Positions 9,148 through 19,149 are shown, numbered from the stretch's first letter. The stretch is DNA of 23,929 nt from Pseudomonadota bacterium (GCA_023435265.1 JAEYRZ010000030.1:1-23929), one strand, 5' to 3'. The notes: generated by a model from the letters alone, not told the origin. Made by a program: numbers and translations.

Positions 9148-12100
9148 ATGCGGCGCTGTCTGAGCGTTTGGATTGCGATGATGATCATGCTGGCGGATTC
9201 GATCGCCTTCGCCGCCAACGAATCGCCTGAGGCGGAGATGGCCGCAGCGCTGTTCGAAGCGGTACAACTGCTCGGGAACATGCACAAGGATGGAATAACA
9301 CTTGTACGATTTGATCGGTTGAAAGCGCTGGAAGAAAAGATGAGGCCTCTGCATCTGCTGCTCGAAGACAAGTTCGAGCGCCGGGAGAGGCGTGCCGCTG
9401 CATTAAGTTCGGTCGCCTCCAGGCGCCATGAGGCCATGCATCGAACGTACCGCCATGTCGTCGAATTTTTCCTCGATGAACTGGAAGAATTGCAACTGAG
9501 CGGGCAGCTGAGCCAGGCGCGGATCGAACACCTGTTGAATTTACTCGAGCCTGGTGCGCGCACTCAGGACATGCCTATTTACGGCAATCTGCCGTACCGC
9601 AACCTCGGCATACCTGCCAGAAAGCCCGATACGGAGAATACCGTCTCACCCGCGTATCTGAGCGAAACGCCTCAGGGCGTCGAACAGGATCTTGAGGCCG
9701 ACCGATTCGCGCCCAAGGCCAGGGCGATCGTTGAGCTGGCCGAATCCTTGAACTGGAGCCCGGTCGAGATCTACGGATGGGTCAAAAACAATGTGGCAAC
9801 CCAGTGGTATTGGGGTGTTATGAAAGGCGCGGAGGATACGCTGCGCCAGAAAAGCGGCAATGACTGCGATCAGGCCGCCTTGCTGGTCGCCTTGTTAAGG
9901 GCTGCAAACTACCCCGCGCGCTACGTGCGGGGCATCATCAGCCTTTATCCCGATCTCTCCGCAGCCCGAAAGTACTTTGGTATACGGGAGGACGAGGAGC
10001 TGTTGCAGCTGCTGCAAAAGGCCGGCATTCCCCATGAGGTCCAATTCAGCGCAGGGCGCATCGAGCAGCTGCATATCGAACACATCTGGGTCGAAACCCA
10101 GGTGCCTTATGCCAACTATCGCGGCGCCGTACTCGACGATTCCGGCAAAATCTGGATCCCGCTGGACACCAGCTTCAAGCCGGCGGGCTATACGATCGCA
10201 CCTGCCGATGCTGTTGCGTCCCGGCTCGAGCTCGGCCCCCTGCGTGATCTGTATCTTGCGGGCGAACACCGGGAGACGCCGATGGAGTACCTGCGCACCC
10301 AGGTCGACCGGCAGCTCCTCACGCTCGAACCCGGCACCGATTACAACGATCTGCTGGCCATCCGCAGTCAAAATCCAGAGCACTTGAAGATCCTGCCGCC
10401 TTCGCTGCAATTCAAAACCATTCAGATTACCGGCGAATATACCGAACTGCCCGAGGCCCTCGTCCATTATGTTGTCTTTCGGGCCCGAAGCACGGACGGC
10501 CACATCTTCTACGATCAGAGGCTATCGGCCGCCCACCTCTCCAACCAGGCAGTTTTACTCACCTTCGAGCCGCATACGGTCGATGATCAGGAAATCATAA
10601 ATGCTTTCGGGGGGCTCGACAATACCCCGTCCTATCTCATCCGCCTGCGCCCCGTGATAGAGGTTGCCGGCGAACGCAAGATCATCGGCACCGGCGGTCT
10701 GGCCGCCGGAGAGACCTTCATTCAGACCATCGGGCTCGAAGGCCCCACCGGGCAGCAGCAGTTCGACAATACCCACATCACGGGCAGCCCGGCCTTTATC
10801 GGGATATTCGCCCAAAAGGCTGTTCGGCCCGCGGACATGGACCTCGCCGCCAAGACAGCCGCGGCAATGTTGCATGAAGCCGCCGCGCAATATGACAATC
10901 TGTGGTACGAGGCCGAAGAAGAACTCGCAGCCCTCTTGCGGATCACCATCGTCCGTCCCATGCCCGGCGTGGTCACCACCGGCGGTGTGATGGAAATCTC
11001 GGAGCTTTTAGGCCAGCCTCACGACCTCGATTGGAAAGGGGTCTTCGTCGATGCCGACCTGCGCGCAATCGAAACCATCGGCGGCCTGGTCATGGATGAC
11101 GGCGCCGAGGCCCGGAAGCTTTTCATGCAGCTTTCGGCGCTCGAGGGCTCTTACCTTGAAGCGCAGGTGCTCGAAGAAACGTTCCAGGTCGGCGGCGTCG
11201 CCGCCGCGCAGCTTTTGGGACACGCCGCCGACCGGCAGAATACCATTTTGCGGATTGACAGTGCCAACATCGACGCCGTTCTGCCCGGGCTGACCCTGGC
11301 CGGTAACGTCAAAGAGGATATCGTCGATGCCGTCAACCAGAACCTCACCGTGCGCATTCCCGCGCAGCTGTCGACCTTCGAAGATTGGACCGGAATCGGC
11401 TACATCAAAGAAAACCCGGAAACCGGCGAAGCCGGTTATATGCTCTCCGGCCGGATCGCCGGCGGCATGACCGTATGGGGGCTGTACCGCTGGCCCGAGG
11501 ATGTGTTGAGAAAAATGACTTACAGCTACACCGGCGAAGTCAACGAAGATCCCGCGGTCGCCGTTCGGATCGACAAGATCATGGCCACCGACATGCAGGC
11601 GGGCACCGTCGGTCAGCCGCTCGCCGCCCCTTTGCAGGTGCTGGTGCGCGACGCCGAAGGCAAGCCGGTCAGCGGTGCGCAGGTGGAGTTCTTTATAAGG
11701 GCCGGCGGCGGCCGGTTTGAAAACGGCGCCACCGTTCTGACCGCCGCAACCGACCCCATCGGCGTTGCCAGGGCCGGGTTCGTCTGCGGCACGAGCACCA
11801 GTGTCAACCCTGCTTTCTGGTGGGAAAAGGACAAGGCGTATCCGCAGCAGGCAGGTGAGAATATCATCTCCGCCCGGTTGAGCAGTCTCAAGACGGAGCT
11901 TGCGGTGCCGTTCACCGCCTACGGGCTTCCCGGAGCGCCGGCCAGTATACAGAGCACCTTCCTGGGCGGCGGCAGTCCCCTGACCATCGTGTTCAGCATC
12001 CTCGCGGAAGTTCTCGATTCATACGGCAACCCGTGCGCCAACGAGAAGGTGGTGTTTTCGATCGGACGAGTCGAGCGCTACGAAACGTGCAGCAAGCCCA

Positions 12101-15100
12101 GTCCTGAAACACGTCAGGATTATCTCGTAAAGCGTGACGATCCTTGTCTGGCGGAAAATCCCACCTACGGTCAGTGCAGCAGCGGCGGCACGGTCATTGA
12201 AGATATCGCGGACTATCTGTATGGCGCCGTGGCATATGTCATGGCCGGTGCCGTGCCGGGGACCAACACCGAAATCGTCATTTCCTGCAGGGATATCACG
12301 TCCCGTGAATGGACCCATTCCACCGTGTTCGGCAATTGCAATGGATATTCGCCTCCGGCCGCGACCTTTCGCCTCAATACCTCCGCCGCGGTCGACAGCC
12401 ACGGCAATGTAATCGATGCCGCGCCGACCGGCTCGGCGATTCCCATGCATGCCGACATCTTTTTCGTGCGCGAAAACGAAGACCGGGATGAGGAGACGAT
12501 CCATTGCAGCGACGGCAGCTCGCGCACCTGCCAGACCATCATCGGCGGTCGGGAATTCTTCATCGATACCGAGTTCGATCAGGCTGGCGTCAGCTTCGGT
12601 GGTCAGAGCGGCTCGGATTTGGGGGGCGGGCGGTTCAGCATCCAGTACGTGGTGGCGCCGGGCGTAAACCATGTGGAGATCGTCGGCCGCGGCGCGGTGG
12701 ACGGCAAAAAGCATGACAACAGCTGCAGCGAATGCAGGGTCGAAGACTACGCCATCGAGCGGTCGTCATCAATAGACAAGGTCGTTTACGGCGTCACCGT
12801 CGTTCCGCAAACCGACATCGTCGAAGTGGCCGTCAACGATTCGAACCAGTCGACCTGCGACGTGCCCATCCGCTATGACATCCAGCCGGGTGAATACAAA
12901 GCGGGCAGCGCCTATGTCTTCATATACAGGGCCGGCGCCCCGATCGCCGTATTGCCCGGCGAGACTCAGGGCAGCGGCTTCGGCGCCCTTTCGCGCGGCT
13001 TTCAGTTCGATGAAGGCGTCGAGTATACGGCCGATGTCGTGCTCAACCCGGGCGGAGGCGCCGAGATACGGAGCGAAAGCATCGTACTCCGTCCCGGCGC
13101 GGTCACAATCGAACGGATCGAAATCATCGACCACCAGACCAAGGGATGCCTGATTCCGATCGGCGGTAGCCGGGAGGTCAAGGCCTTTGCCGCGCCGGCC
13201 GACCGTACGATCACCTGGTCGCTGCTGCACCGCGAAAAAGGGGTCGCGGCCGGAATCCGGTCCCTGGGCGATGCGACCGCCAGGATCGAAGCCGGAGAGC
13301 GGAGCGAATCCGGCTGGGTAACCGTCAGGGCCGAAGATCGCCAGAACCCCTGCGTCTACAAGGAAGTGCGCATTTTTGTGGGTTGTCCCGCTTGCGAAAA
13401 CGGCGAGTGCGATGCGCTGCCGGGCAATGGTTTTGTAACCCTCTCCAGCATCGATGTCGGCATCAGCCTCGGCCCGGGCGCCGGAGGTCAGGCCGCGGGG
13501 CATCTCTTCATTCGATCGGGCAAGCCCGATGAACGTCTGGCGACCCCGGCCGGGCTGTTCCTATCCAGCGTCGGCAATGAAACAGTGGCGCGCTACGGAG
13601 AGGATCAGAGCCTTCGTCAGGTGATGGCTCCCGAGGCCCTGGCCGACATCCGCGTGGTGGATGCGAACGGCTACGGTATTTATTTCTACCGTCCGGAAGA
13701 AATCATCGGTGAGCAAAACGGCCTGTACCAGATCGCCGCAGGCGCCGTACCGTCGTGCATCTGGACGGTCGAAAATCCGACCTCCGCCGGCGGACCGACT
13801 CAGCTCAAAGTGGTCGAGACGCGCGACGGTAAGGCCAAGGAGCACCTTTACACCTGGGACAGCGAACAGGCGAGCTGGAATTTGAGCAAGGCCAACGGTG
13901 CGCAGCGCCTTGCGCGAAGCGAAGAAAAGAACGGCGATCTTCGCACCGTCACCGAGACCATCAAGGACCGATACGGCAACATCGCCTCCAAAACCCGCAC
14001 CACCTATCGCACTTTCGAATGGGGCGAAGAAATCGTCCAGACCATTGTCGATCCTGACGGGGCGGCGCTTGCCACCACCACCGAGTACTACACCGACAAG
14101 GCGCAGACCGGCAGCTACGGCCGCATCGCGCGGCGGATCGATCCGGACGGCTCCTGGTACCGCATCGAATATGACGATCAGGGGCGTCCCAGCGTGGAGA
14201 TCACACCCTACCTGGACAGTCCCCCGGACAGCCCTGCCGAACAAGCCTGCGCCCGCTACTACGACTATACGCCCCTGAACAGCACGGACAGCGACACGGC
14301 GGCCGACAGGCACACGGCGCGCACCGTGGCCGAAACCATCGCCGGACAGGTTGTCGCCAAAACATACCATATTTACGCGCAGTATGCCGACGGCGAGCGG
14401 AACCACATCACCGAGCGTTGCGCAAGCTCCGGAGCGCTCCCGGGCGATCCGACGAACCAGCGCACCATCGAAACCTATTATCCTTCCGGCACCGGCCTTG
14501 CAGACGCAGGCCGCCTGAAAAGCATCGTGCATCCCGACGGCCGCATGGATATCTACCTTTACTCCAGCGGTCTTTACAGCCCGGCTGGCGACAGTCCCGG
14601 TGTCTTCACGCAGGGAGCCGGAACCGACATTCAGGAAAGCGTCTGGCATGTCACCGCCGATCAGCCCGACGGCATTCCCTTCAAGTCCACGCGCGACGTC
14701 ACGATCGCTTCGAGGCTCGGCCGCTCACTGCTGTCGGCCGTAGATCTCGTTACGCCGACCGGCTTCAGCCGTCTCACATGGAGCACGCACGTGCATGACA
14801 TCGACGGCCGGGTCACCGACACCTACACCTCCGGCAACACCCACACCCAGGCAAGCTGGGACTGCTGCGGAAAGGTGAGCGACACCGATGCCGCCGGCGG
14901 CACTACGCTCTATGTATACGACGACCTGAACCGAATCGTCAGCGCGACCCGCGAGGGCGCCGCCGGCATTCTCCCGGCCCAGGCCGATATCAAGACCCTC
15001 TACACTTATGACGCCCTGGGCCGAAGCATTAAAACCACGGTCACGAGCGGCAGCCTCGCCCAGTTCAGCCGGAACCACTATGATCGCGCCGGCCGATTGG

Positions 15101-18100
15101 CGGAAAACATCGACGCGTCCGGCCTTGTGACCACCTACACCTACAGTCCGGACGGTTTGACGAGCACGATCACGCGGCCTGGAGGCGCCACTGAAATCAC
15201 CACCCGCCACATCGACGGCAAAACACGGCACCTCACCGGAAGCGCCGTGACCAACCGGTACTACGCTTACAGCGTCAATGCCGACGGCTGCCAGGTGCTC
15301 GAAGTGCGCAGCGGCTCTGCCGACGGCATCCTGCTCGAGCGCAGCGTAACCGACATGCTGGGCCGCACGATCCGCATTGAACTTCCCGGCCGGATCACCG
15401 AGAACTATTACGATGAAAAGGGACATCTGGTCCGCGTGAGTCAAAGCGGCCAGGCCGACACACTGTACCGCTACGATCCGCTGGGGAACCAGACCCGGAG
15501 TGGCCTGGACATCGACGGCGACGGCCGGCTCGACCCCGCTTCCATGGACCGCATCAACGAAAGCGACACTTCCTATACCGAGCTTTCCGGCCAATGGTGG
15601 CAGCAGACCACCCAGAAGGTCTTTCCCGTGGATAACGACCCCACGGCCGTAACCGTCTCGGTCCAGCGGACTCAAGTGACCGGATTGATCGAAGATCACG
15701 AGCAATCCGAAACCGTGGCCGTCGACATCCACGGCAACGCCACGGTGAGCCGCACCACTTGCGACCCCGCAGCCAAAGCCGTCACCAGGACGATCGACTA
15801 TCCCGACTCGACCATCGACGCCGAAAGCATCAGCGTCAACGGGCGCCTCATCCAGAGCCGCAGCAAGAGCGGCATTGTCACCACCTTCGCCTACGACGGC
15901 CTGGGGCGTCGGACCGGCCGGACCGACCCGCGCACCGGCACCGAGACCACACGCTACGACGTCGATCACCGCATCGCGGAGATCGAAGACAGCGCCGGGC
16001 ACCGCACCCTTTTCACCTACGATCCGGAGAGCGGACGCAAGATCGCCCAGACCGACGCTCTGGGCAAGACCGCATATTATGCCTACAACCCGCGCGGTCA
16101 GGTCACCAACACCTGGGGCGAGGTGCCTTACCCGGCGAGCTACCAGTACGACGATTCGGGCCGCATGATCGCCATGACCACTTATCGCTCCGAATACGGC
16201 TTTGATGGAGCAAAATTCCCGGAGGGTGCCGGCGGCGACACCACGACCTGGGGGTATGACCCGGCCGGGCTTTTGACTTCCAAGCAGTACGCGGACGGAA
16301 CCCGGGTCGACTACGCCTACACCCCCGAAGGTAAAATTCTGACCCGAACTTGGGCGCGGAAGCACGACGGCCAACCCCTGGTCACCACCTACGGCTACGA
16401 TCCGGCCACCGGCGAACTGCTTCACATCGACTACTCTGACGATACGCCGGGGGTCACCTTGGCCTATGACCGCCTGGGCCGCACCAAGGAGGTCATGGAC
16501 GCCGCCGGAACCCATGGTTTTACCTACAACACCGCCTTGCAGCCTCTTTCCGAATCCCACAGCGGTCTTGCGGATGCCATGCTCACCCGCACTTACGACG
16601 GCTCCGGCCGGGCCGCTGGCTTTACACTGGACACCGATCAAAGCGTCGCCTACGGCTACGACCCCGCGGGCCGCTTCAACAGTCTGAGCTGGACCATCGC
16701 CGGCCGGAGCGGTAGCGCCGGCTACCGCTACCTGCCCGATTCCGATCTTTTGGGCGGGGTTACCACCGGTTCGGGCATCGCCACCGTTTACAATTACGAG
16801 GAAAAGCGCGACCTGAAGACTTCGGTGCAAAACAGCGCAGACGGCCTGACCCTTTCAAGATACGACTACGTTTACGATCCGATCGGCCGTCGCCTCTCGG
16901 ACGCCAACAGCGGCACGGCCTTTGTCCACCCGGCCTTTGACCGATACCGGTATAACGACCGCAGCGAAGTGGTCGCATCCGACCGCTACCTGGGTGACGA
17001 TGTCGGCGATCTCTCCCAGCCGGTAACCGATCGCCAGCGGGCCTACCTCTACGACCCGATCGGCAACCGCACCAGGTCGGAAGCGGCCCGGGTGCAGACG
17101 CTTTACACAAGCAATATGCTCAACCAGTACGAATCGGTCGCAGCTGCGGCGCTGGCCTACGATTTGGACGGCAACCTGGCCGCGGATCACAAGGGCCTGG
17201 CCTACATCTACGACGCCGAAAACCGGCTGATCGCCGTTGCCCCGCAGACACCCGCGGAGGGCGGCACGCGAACCGAGTTCGTCTACGATTACATGGGAAG
17301 GCGTGTGCGGAAGGCGATTTACGGCTTCGCCTCAGGCAGTTGGGAGCCGGTCCGCGAGACGGTCTATGTCTACGACGGCTGGAATATGATCAAGGCGACC
17401 ACGATCGAAGAAGGGCAGAGTTCTGTTGACACCAACTACCTGTGGGGCCTAGACTTGAGCCAGTCGCTACAGGGTGCCGGCGGAGTAGGCGGACTTATCG
17501 CGGCCGTAAAGGGTTCTTCGACATACCACTATCTCTTCGACGCCAACGGCAACGTCGGGCAGGTGGTCGATGGTTCAGACGGCGCGCTTGTTGCTCATTA
17601 CGAGTATGACCCCTTCGGTGATCTGGTCAACAAAACCGGCGCCTTCGCCGATGAGAATCCGTATCGGTTCAGTACAAAGTGCTTCGATGAGCGGACAAGT
17701 CTTTACTACTACGGTAACAGACACTACTCGCCAGTGCTTGGTAGATGGATCAATAGAGATCCGGTTGAAGAAAAAAGTGGACCTAATATTTATTCGATAG
17801 TTGGAAATAACACTATAAGTAAAACTGATTTTATTGGATTGTGGGGACAGGAAGTTCATTTCGAGATGACCAGACAATGGGCTCGGGAGCTGTTTACAGA
17901 CGAGTCTGCTGATCTGATCGCAGAATGGAATAATGGCGTAGATGCGATTTCTGGTGGGAGAAGTCCCATACCCTTTGCTGGGGATCAGGGCTATCATTTT
18001 AATAGAAACAGGGGGGGCGGCAAAGATACTAGGATTGAATATTTCGAAAAGCATATGAAATTTGCAAGATTATTCTGTTCTGGGAGAGCCTTAGAGGTAT

Positions 18101-18540
18101 TCGAACAACCAGAGATGGCAGCTAAGCAATTAGGTATTGCTATTCATCCACTGCAAGACTGGGTTGCACACGGAGATTATGCGTATATGGATGAAGGAGC
18201 TGTTCTTACTTGGCATAATAAATATAGTCCACAAAGAGAGTTTGGTAATGACCCAGCAGCCTACCCTGATGATCCTACATTGGATTCAGTAGGAGAACTG
18301 GATGGACGGCCTTCGGGCTCTGCAATGCATGCCATTGTAATAAACACATTTCAGTATGATGCTTTCCCCAGCATATCTATACGGTTGTACGCCATTTTTA
18401 CCAAAGGGAATTTGCGTATTACTAAAACTAAGAGTATGATCGAAGACGCACTTCTTGAATTCAAAGAGCATGTAAGAAAAAATGGTAGCTGCCGGTGTCA
18501 GCAATTTTTTGGAGCTTATAATTTGAATATCCAAAGATAA
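9148..18540 (+). CDS. Giant exported RHS/YD-repeat protein with transglutaminase-like domain and C-terminal toxin-like tip
   Basis: The product has 3130 residues, starting at the ATG at 9148 behind AAGGA. A Sec signal peptide (cleavage probably after AFA, residue 22) is followed by a helical region (about 25-150). A transglutaminase-like cysteine-protease-fold domain (about 185-345) has an apparent triad of Cys240 (GNDCDQAALL), His312 (EHIWVE) and Asp340 (WIPLDTSF). Residues about 350-800 are unassigned. An Ig-like Big_1-type domain covers about 805-910, and a cysteine-rich beta region runs to the CPACENGEC cluster at about 1413. The RHS entry segment starts near 1435. About 25 YD repeats run from Tyr1675 to the core (DPFG at 2821, GRWINRDP at 2865-2872). 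Residues about 2900-3130 are a distinct tip. RHS shells normally encapsulate and present such tips. It lies between metabolic genes with which it shares no obvious function, and is followed by a candidate immunity gene. Architecture is confident; toxin activity is inferred. Confidence 0.92.
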   Translation: MRRCLSVWIAMMIMLADSIAFAANESPEAEMAAALFEAVQLLGNMHKDGITLVRFDRLKALEEKMRPLHLLLEDKFERRERRAAALSSVASRRHEAMHRTYRHVVEFFLDELEELQLSGQLSQARIEHLLNLLEPGARTQDMPIYGNLPYRNLGIPARKPDTENTVSPAYLSETPQGVEQDLEADRFAPKARAIVELAESLNWSPVEIYGWVKNNVATQWYWGVMKGAEDTLRQKSGNDCDQAALLVALLRAANYPARYVRGIISLYPDLSAARKYFGIREDEELLQLLQKAGIPHEVQFSAGRIEQLHIEHIWVETQVPYANYRGAVLDDSGKIWIPLDTSFKPAGYTIAPADAVASRLELGPLRDLYLAGEHRETPMEYLRTQVDRQLLTLEPGTDYNDLLAIRSQNPEHLKILPPSLQFKTIQITGEYTELPEALVHYVVFRARSTDGHIFYDQRLSAAHLSNQAVLLTFEPHTVDDQEIINAFGGLDNTPSYLIRLRPVIEVAGERKIIGTGGLAAGETFIQTIGLEGPTGQQQFDNTHITGSPAFIGIFAQKAVRPADMDLAAKTAAAMLHEAAAQYDNLWYEAEEELAALLRITIVRPMPGVVTTGGVMEISELLGQPHDLDWKGVFVDADLRAIETIGGLVMDDGAEARKLFMQLSALEGSYLEAQVLEETFQVGGVAAAQLLGHAADRQNTILRIDSANIDAVLPGLTLAGNVKEDIVDAVNQNLTVRIPAQLSTFEDWTGIGYIKENPETGEAGYMLSGRIAGGMTVWGLYRWPEDVLRKMTYSYTGEVNEDPAVAVRIDKIMATDMQAGTVGQPLAAPLQVLVRDAEGKPVSGAQVEFFIRAGGGRFENGATVLTAATDPIGVARAGFVCGTSTSVNPAFWWEKDKAYPQQAGENIISARLSSLKTELAVPFTAYGLPGAPASIQSTFLGGGSPLTIVFSILAEVLDSYGNPCANEKVVFSIGRVERYETCSKPSPETRQDYLVKRDDPCLAENPTYGQCSSGGTVIEDIADYLYGAVAYVMAGAVPGTNTEIVISCRDITSREWTHSTVFGNCNGYSPPAATFRLNTSAAVDSHGNVIDAAPTGSAIPMHADIFFVRENEDRDEETIHCSDGSSRTCQTIIGGREFFIDTEFDQAGVSFGGQSGSDLGGGRFSIQYVVAPGVNHVEIVGRGAVDGKKHDNSCSECRVEDYAIERSSSIDKVVYGVTVVPQTDIVEVAVNDSNQSTCDVPIRYDIQPGEYKAGSAYVFIYRAGAPIAVLPGETQGSGFGALSRGFQFDEGVEYTADVVLNPGGGAEIRSESIVLRPGAVTIERIEIIDHQTKGCLIPIGGSREVKAFAAPADRTITWSLLHREKGVAAGIRSLGDATARIEAGERSESGWVTVRAEDRQNPCVYKEVRIFVGCPACENGECDALPGNGFVTLSSIDVGISLGPGAGGQAAGHLFIRSGKPDERLATPAGLFLSSVGNETVARYGEDQSLRQVMAPEALADIRVVDANGYGIYFYRPEEIIGEQNGLYQIAAGAVPSCIWTVENPTSAGGPTQLKVVETRDGKAKEHLYTWDSEQASWNLSKANGAQRLARSEEKNGDLRTVTETIKDRYGNIASKTRTTYRTFEWGEEIVQTIVDPDGAALATTTEYYTDKAQTGSYGRIARRIDPDGSWYRIEYDDQGRPSVEITPYLDSPPDSPAEQACARYYDYTPLNSTDSDTAADRHTARTVAETIAGQVVAKTYHIYAQYADGERNHITERCASSGALPGDPTNQRTIETYYPSGTGLADAGRLKSIVHPDGRMDIYLYSSGLYSPAGDSPGVFTQGAGTDIQESVWHVTADQPDGIPFKSTRDVTIASRLGRSLLSAVDLVTPTGFSRLTWSTHVHDIDGRVTDTYTSGNTHTQASWDCCGKVSDTDAAGGTTLYVYDDLNRIVSATREGAAGILPAQADIKTLYTYDALGRSIKTTVTSGSLAQFSRNHYDRAGRLAENIDASGLVTTYTYSPDGLTSTITRPGGATEITTRHIDGKTRHLTGSAVTNRYYAYSVNADGCQVLEVRSGSADGILLERSVTDMLGRTIRIELPGRITENYYDEKGHLVRVSQSGQADTLYRYDPLGNQTRSGLDIDGDGRLDPASMDRINESDTSYTELSGQWWQQTTQKVFPVDNDPTAVTVSVQRTQVTGLIEDHEQSETVAVDIHGNATVSRTTCDPAAKAVTRTIDYPDSTIDAESISVNGRLIQSRSKSGIVTTFAYDGLGRRTGRTDPRTGTETTRYDVDHRIAEIEDSAGHRTLFTYDPESGRKIAQTDALGKTAYYAYNPRGQVTNTWGEVPYPASYQYDDSGRMIAMTTYRSEYGFDGAKFPEGAGGDTTTWGYDPAGLLTSKQYADGTRVDYAYTPEGKILTRTWARKHDGQPLVTTYGYDPATGELLHIDYSDDTPGVTLAYDRLGRTKEVMDAAGTHGFTYNTALQPLSESHSGLADAMLTRTYDGSGRAAGFTLDTDQSVAYGYDPAGRFNSLSWTIAGRSGSAGYRYLPDSDLLGGVTTGSGIATVYNYEEKRDLKTSVQNSADGLTLSRYDYVYDPIGRRLSDANSGTAFVHPAFDRYRYNDRSEVVASDRYLGDDVGDLSQPVTDRQRAYLYDPIGNRTRSEAARVQTLYTSNMLNQYESVAAAALAYDLDGNLAADHKGLAYIYDAENRLIAVAPQTPAEGGTRTEFVYDYMGRRVRKAIYGFASGSWEPVRETVYVYDGWNMIKATTIEEGQSSVDTNYLWGLDLSQSLQGAGGVGGLIAAVKGSSTYHYLFDANGNVGQVVDGSDGALVAHYEYDPFGDLVNKTGAFADENPYRFSTKCFDERTSLYYYGNRHYSPVLGRWINRDPVEEKSGPNIYSIVGNNTISKTDFIGLWGQEVHFEMTRQWARELFTDESADLIAEWNNGVDAISGGRSPIPFAGDQGYHFNRNRGGGKDTRIEYFEKHMKFARLFCSGRALEVFEQPEMAAKQLGIAIHPLQDWVAHGDYAYMDEGAVLTWHNKYSPQREFGNDPAAYPDDPTLDSVGELDGRPSGSAMHAIVINTFQYDAFPSISIRLYAIFTKGNLRITKTKSMIEDALLEFKEHVRKNGSCRCQQFFGAYNLNIQR
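17848..18540 (+). other. RHS C-terminal tip: predicted zinc phospholipase C/P1-nuclease-like effector domain
   Basis: This is the part of the RHS protein after the conserved core and hinge (residues about 2901-3130). It contains His2904 in EVHFEMTRQW, His2950 in GYHFN, and HPLQDWVAHGD with His3000, Asp3004 and His3008. His3023 (TWHNKYS) and His3061 (SAMHAIV) follow. The H-x3-D-x3-H centre preceded by an early His resembles the metal-ligand order of zinc-dependent phospholipase C and S1/P1 nucleases, mostly helical enzymes. I infer a metal-dependent hydrolase acting on phospholipid or nucleic acid; which one cannot be told from sequence. Codon use is visibly more AT-rich than in the rest of the gene. 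Confidence 0.55.
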
Positions 18541-18594
18541 ACAAATATTATTTTTACATCTTTTACTGACTTGATATTGGCGGGAAACAGTATC

Positions 18595-19149
18595 TTGGAA
18601 AATCTTAAATTTCGGGCGACAGCTATTTCCGCTTTAATTTCTTTTGTATTTCTTTGTACCACAATACTATATTTCTACAATTTCTTACGTAATACTTTTT
18701 ATAGCTACTATGCACCTGAAACCTTGCTCGCATTTTCTATTGGTCTGGCGTGTTCTATTTACGAAGATAGATCTGGAAGACGTCTGATGGCTTCTCTGTT
18801 CGTCGCTATGAATGGCTATTTAGGTTCAGGACTATTTAGAATTATGTTCATTTATTTACTTTTTATAGTTGCAGCCATTGTATGTGGGTTTGGCGAAACC
18901 AATTTTAAACGATCTATATTATTTCTCATTAAGTTCCTAAGAGCTGTTGTCGTTTTTTTGGTGTTGATTGTTTGCTTTTCACTCCCCTTACCACATGGCG
19001 GCTTTGCGGGGACTGGATTCATGGAATATAAAAGTACGTTTTTGGTGATCGTATTTCTGCCTGTCCTATCCATATTTGTATTTGACAGTATTGTTGTGGT
19101 GAAATCGGATATGAAAATAAAAAGGACGCAGAAAATTATAAAGCAATGA
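18595..19149 (+). CDS. Multi-pass membrane protein, candidate immunity protein for the RHS tip
   Basis: This is an unrecognised small membrane protein of 184 aa. Four to five hydrophobic segments are visible, around TAISALISFVFL, ETLLAFSIGLAC, FIYLLFIVAAIV, AVVVFLVLIVCF and FLVIVFLPVLSIFVF. It ends in a lysine-rich cytoplasmic-type tail (MKIKRTQKIIKQ). No ATG is available near the N-terminus. I chose the TTG at 18595 because GGCGGGA lies nine bases upstream; the TTG at 18571 is the alternative (192 aa). It starts 54 bases after the RHS stop on the same strand. By hand count, 18601-18660 is 33% GC, against 57% at 20041-20100. Position, composition and membrane location fit a cognate immunity protein that protects against a membrane-acting or exported toxin. 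That function is inferred from context only. Confidence 0.6.
   Translation: MENLKFRATAISALISFVFLCTTILYFYNFLRNTFYSYYAPETLLAFSIGLACSIYEDRSGRRLMASLFVAMNGYLGSGLFRIMFIYLLFIVAAIVCGFGETNFKRSILFLIKFLRAVVVFLVLIVCFSLPLPHGGFAGTGFMEYKSTFLVIVFLPVLSIFVFDSIVVVKSDMKIKRTQKIIKQ

Noticed and set aside
14725..16830. 701-codon open frame antisense to the RHS repeats
   Set aside because: Low-complexity Gly/Val/Ala-rich translation that mirrors the repeat coding strand, with no family motif. It is a shadow of GC-rich coding on the plus strand.
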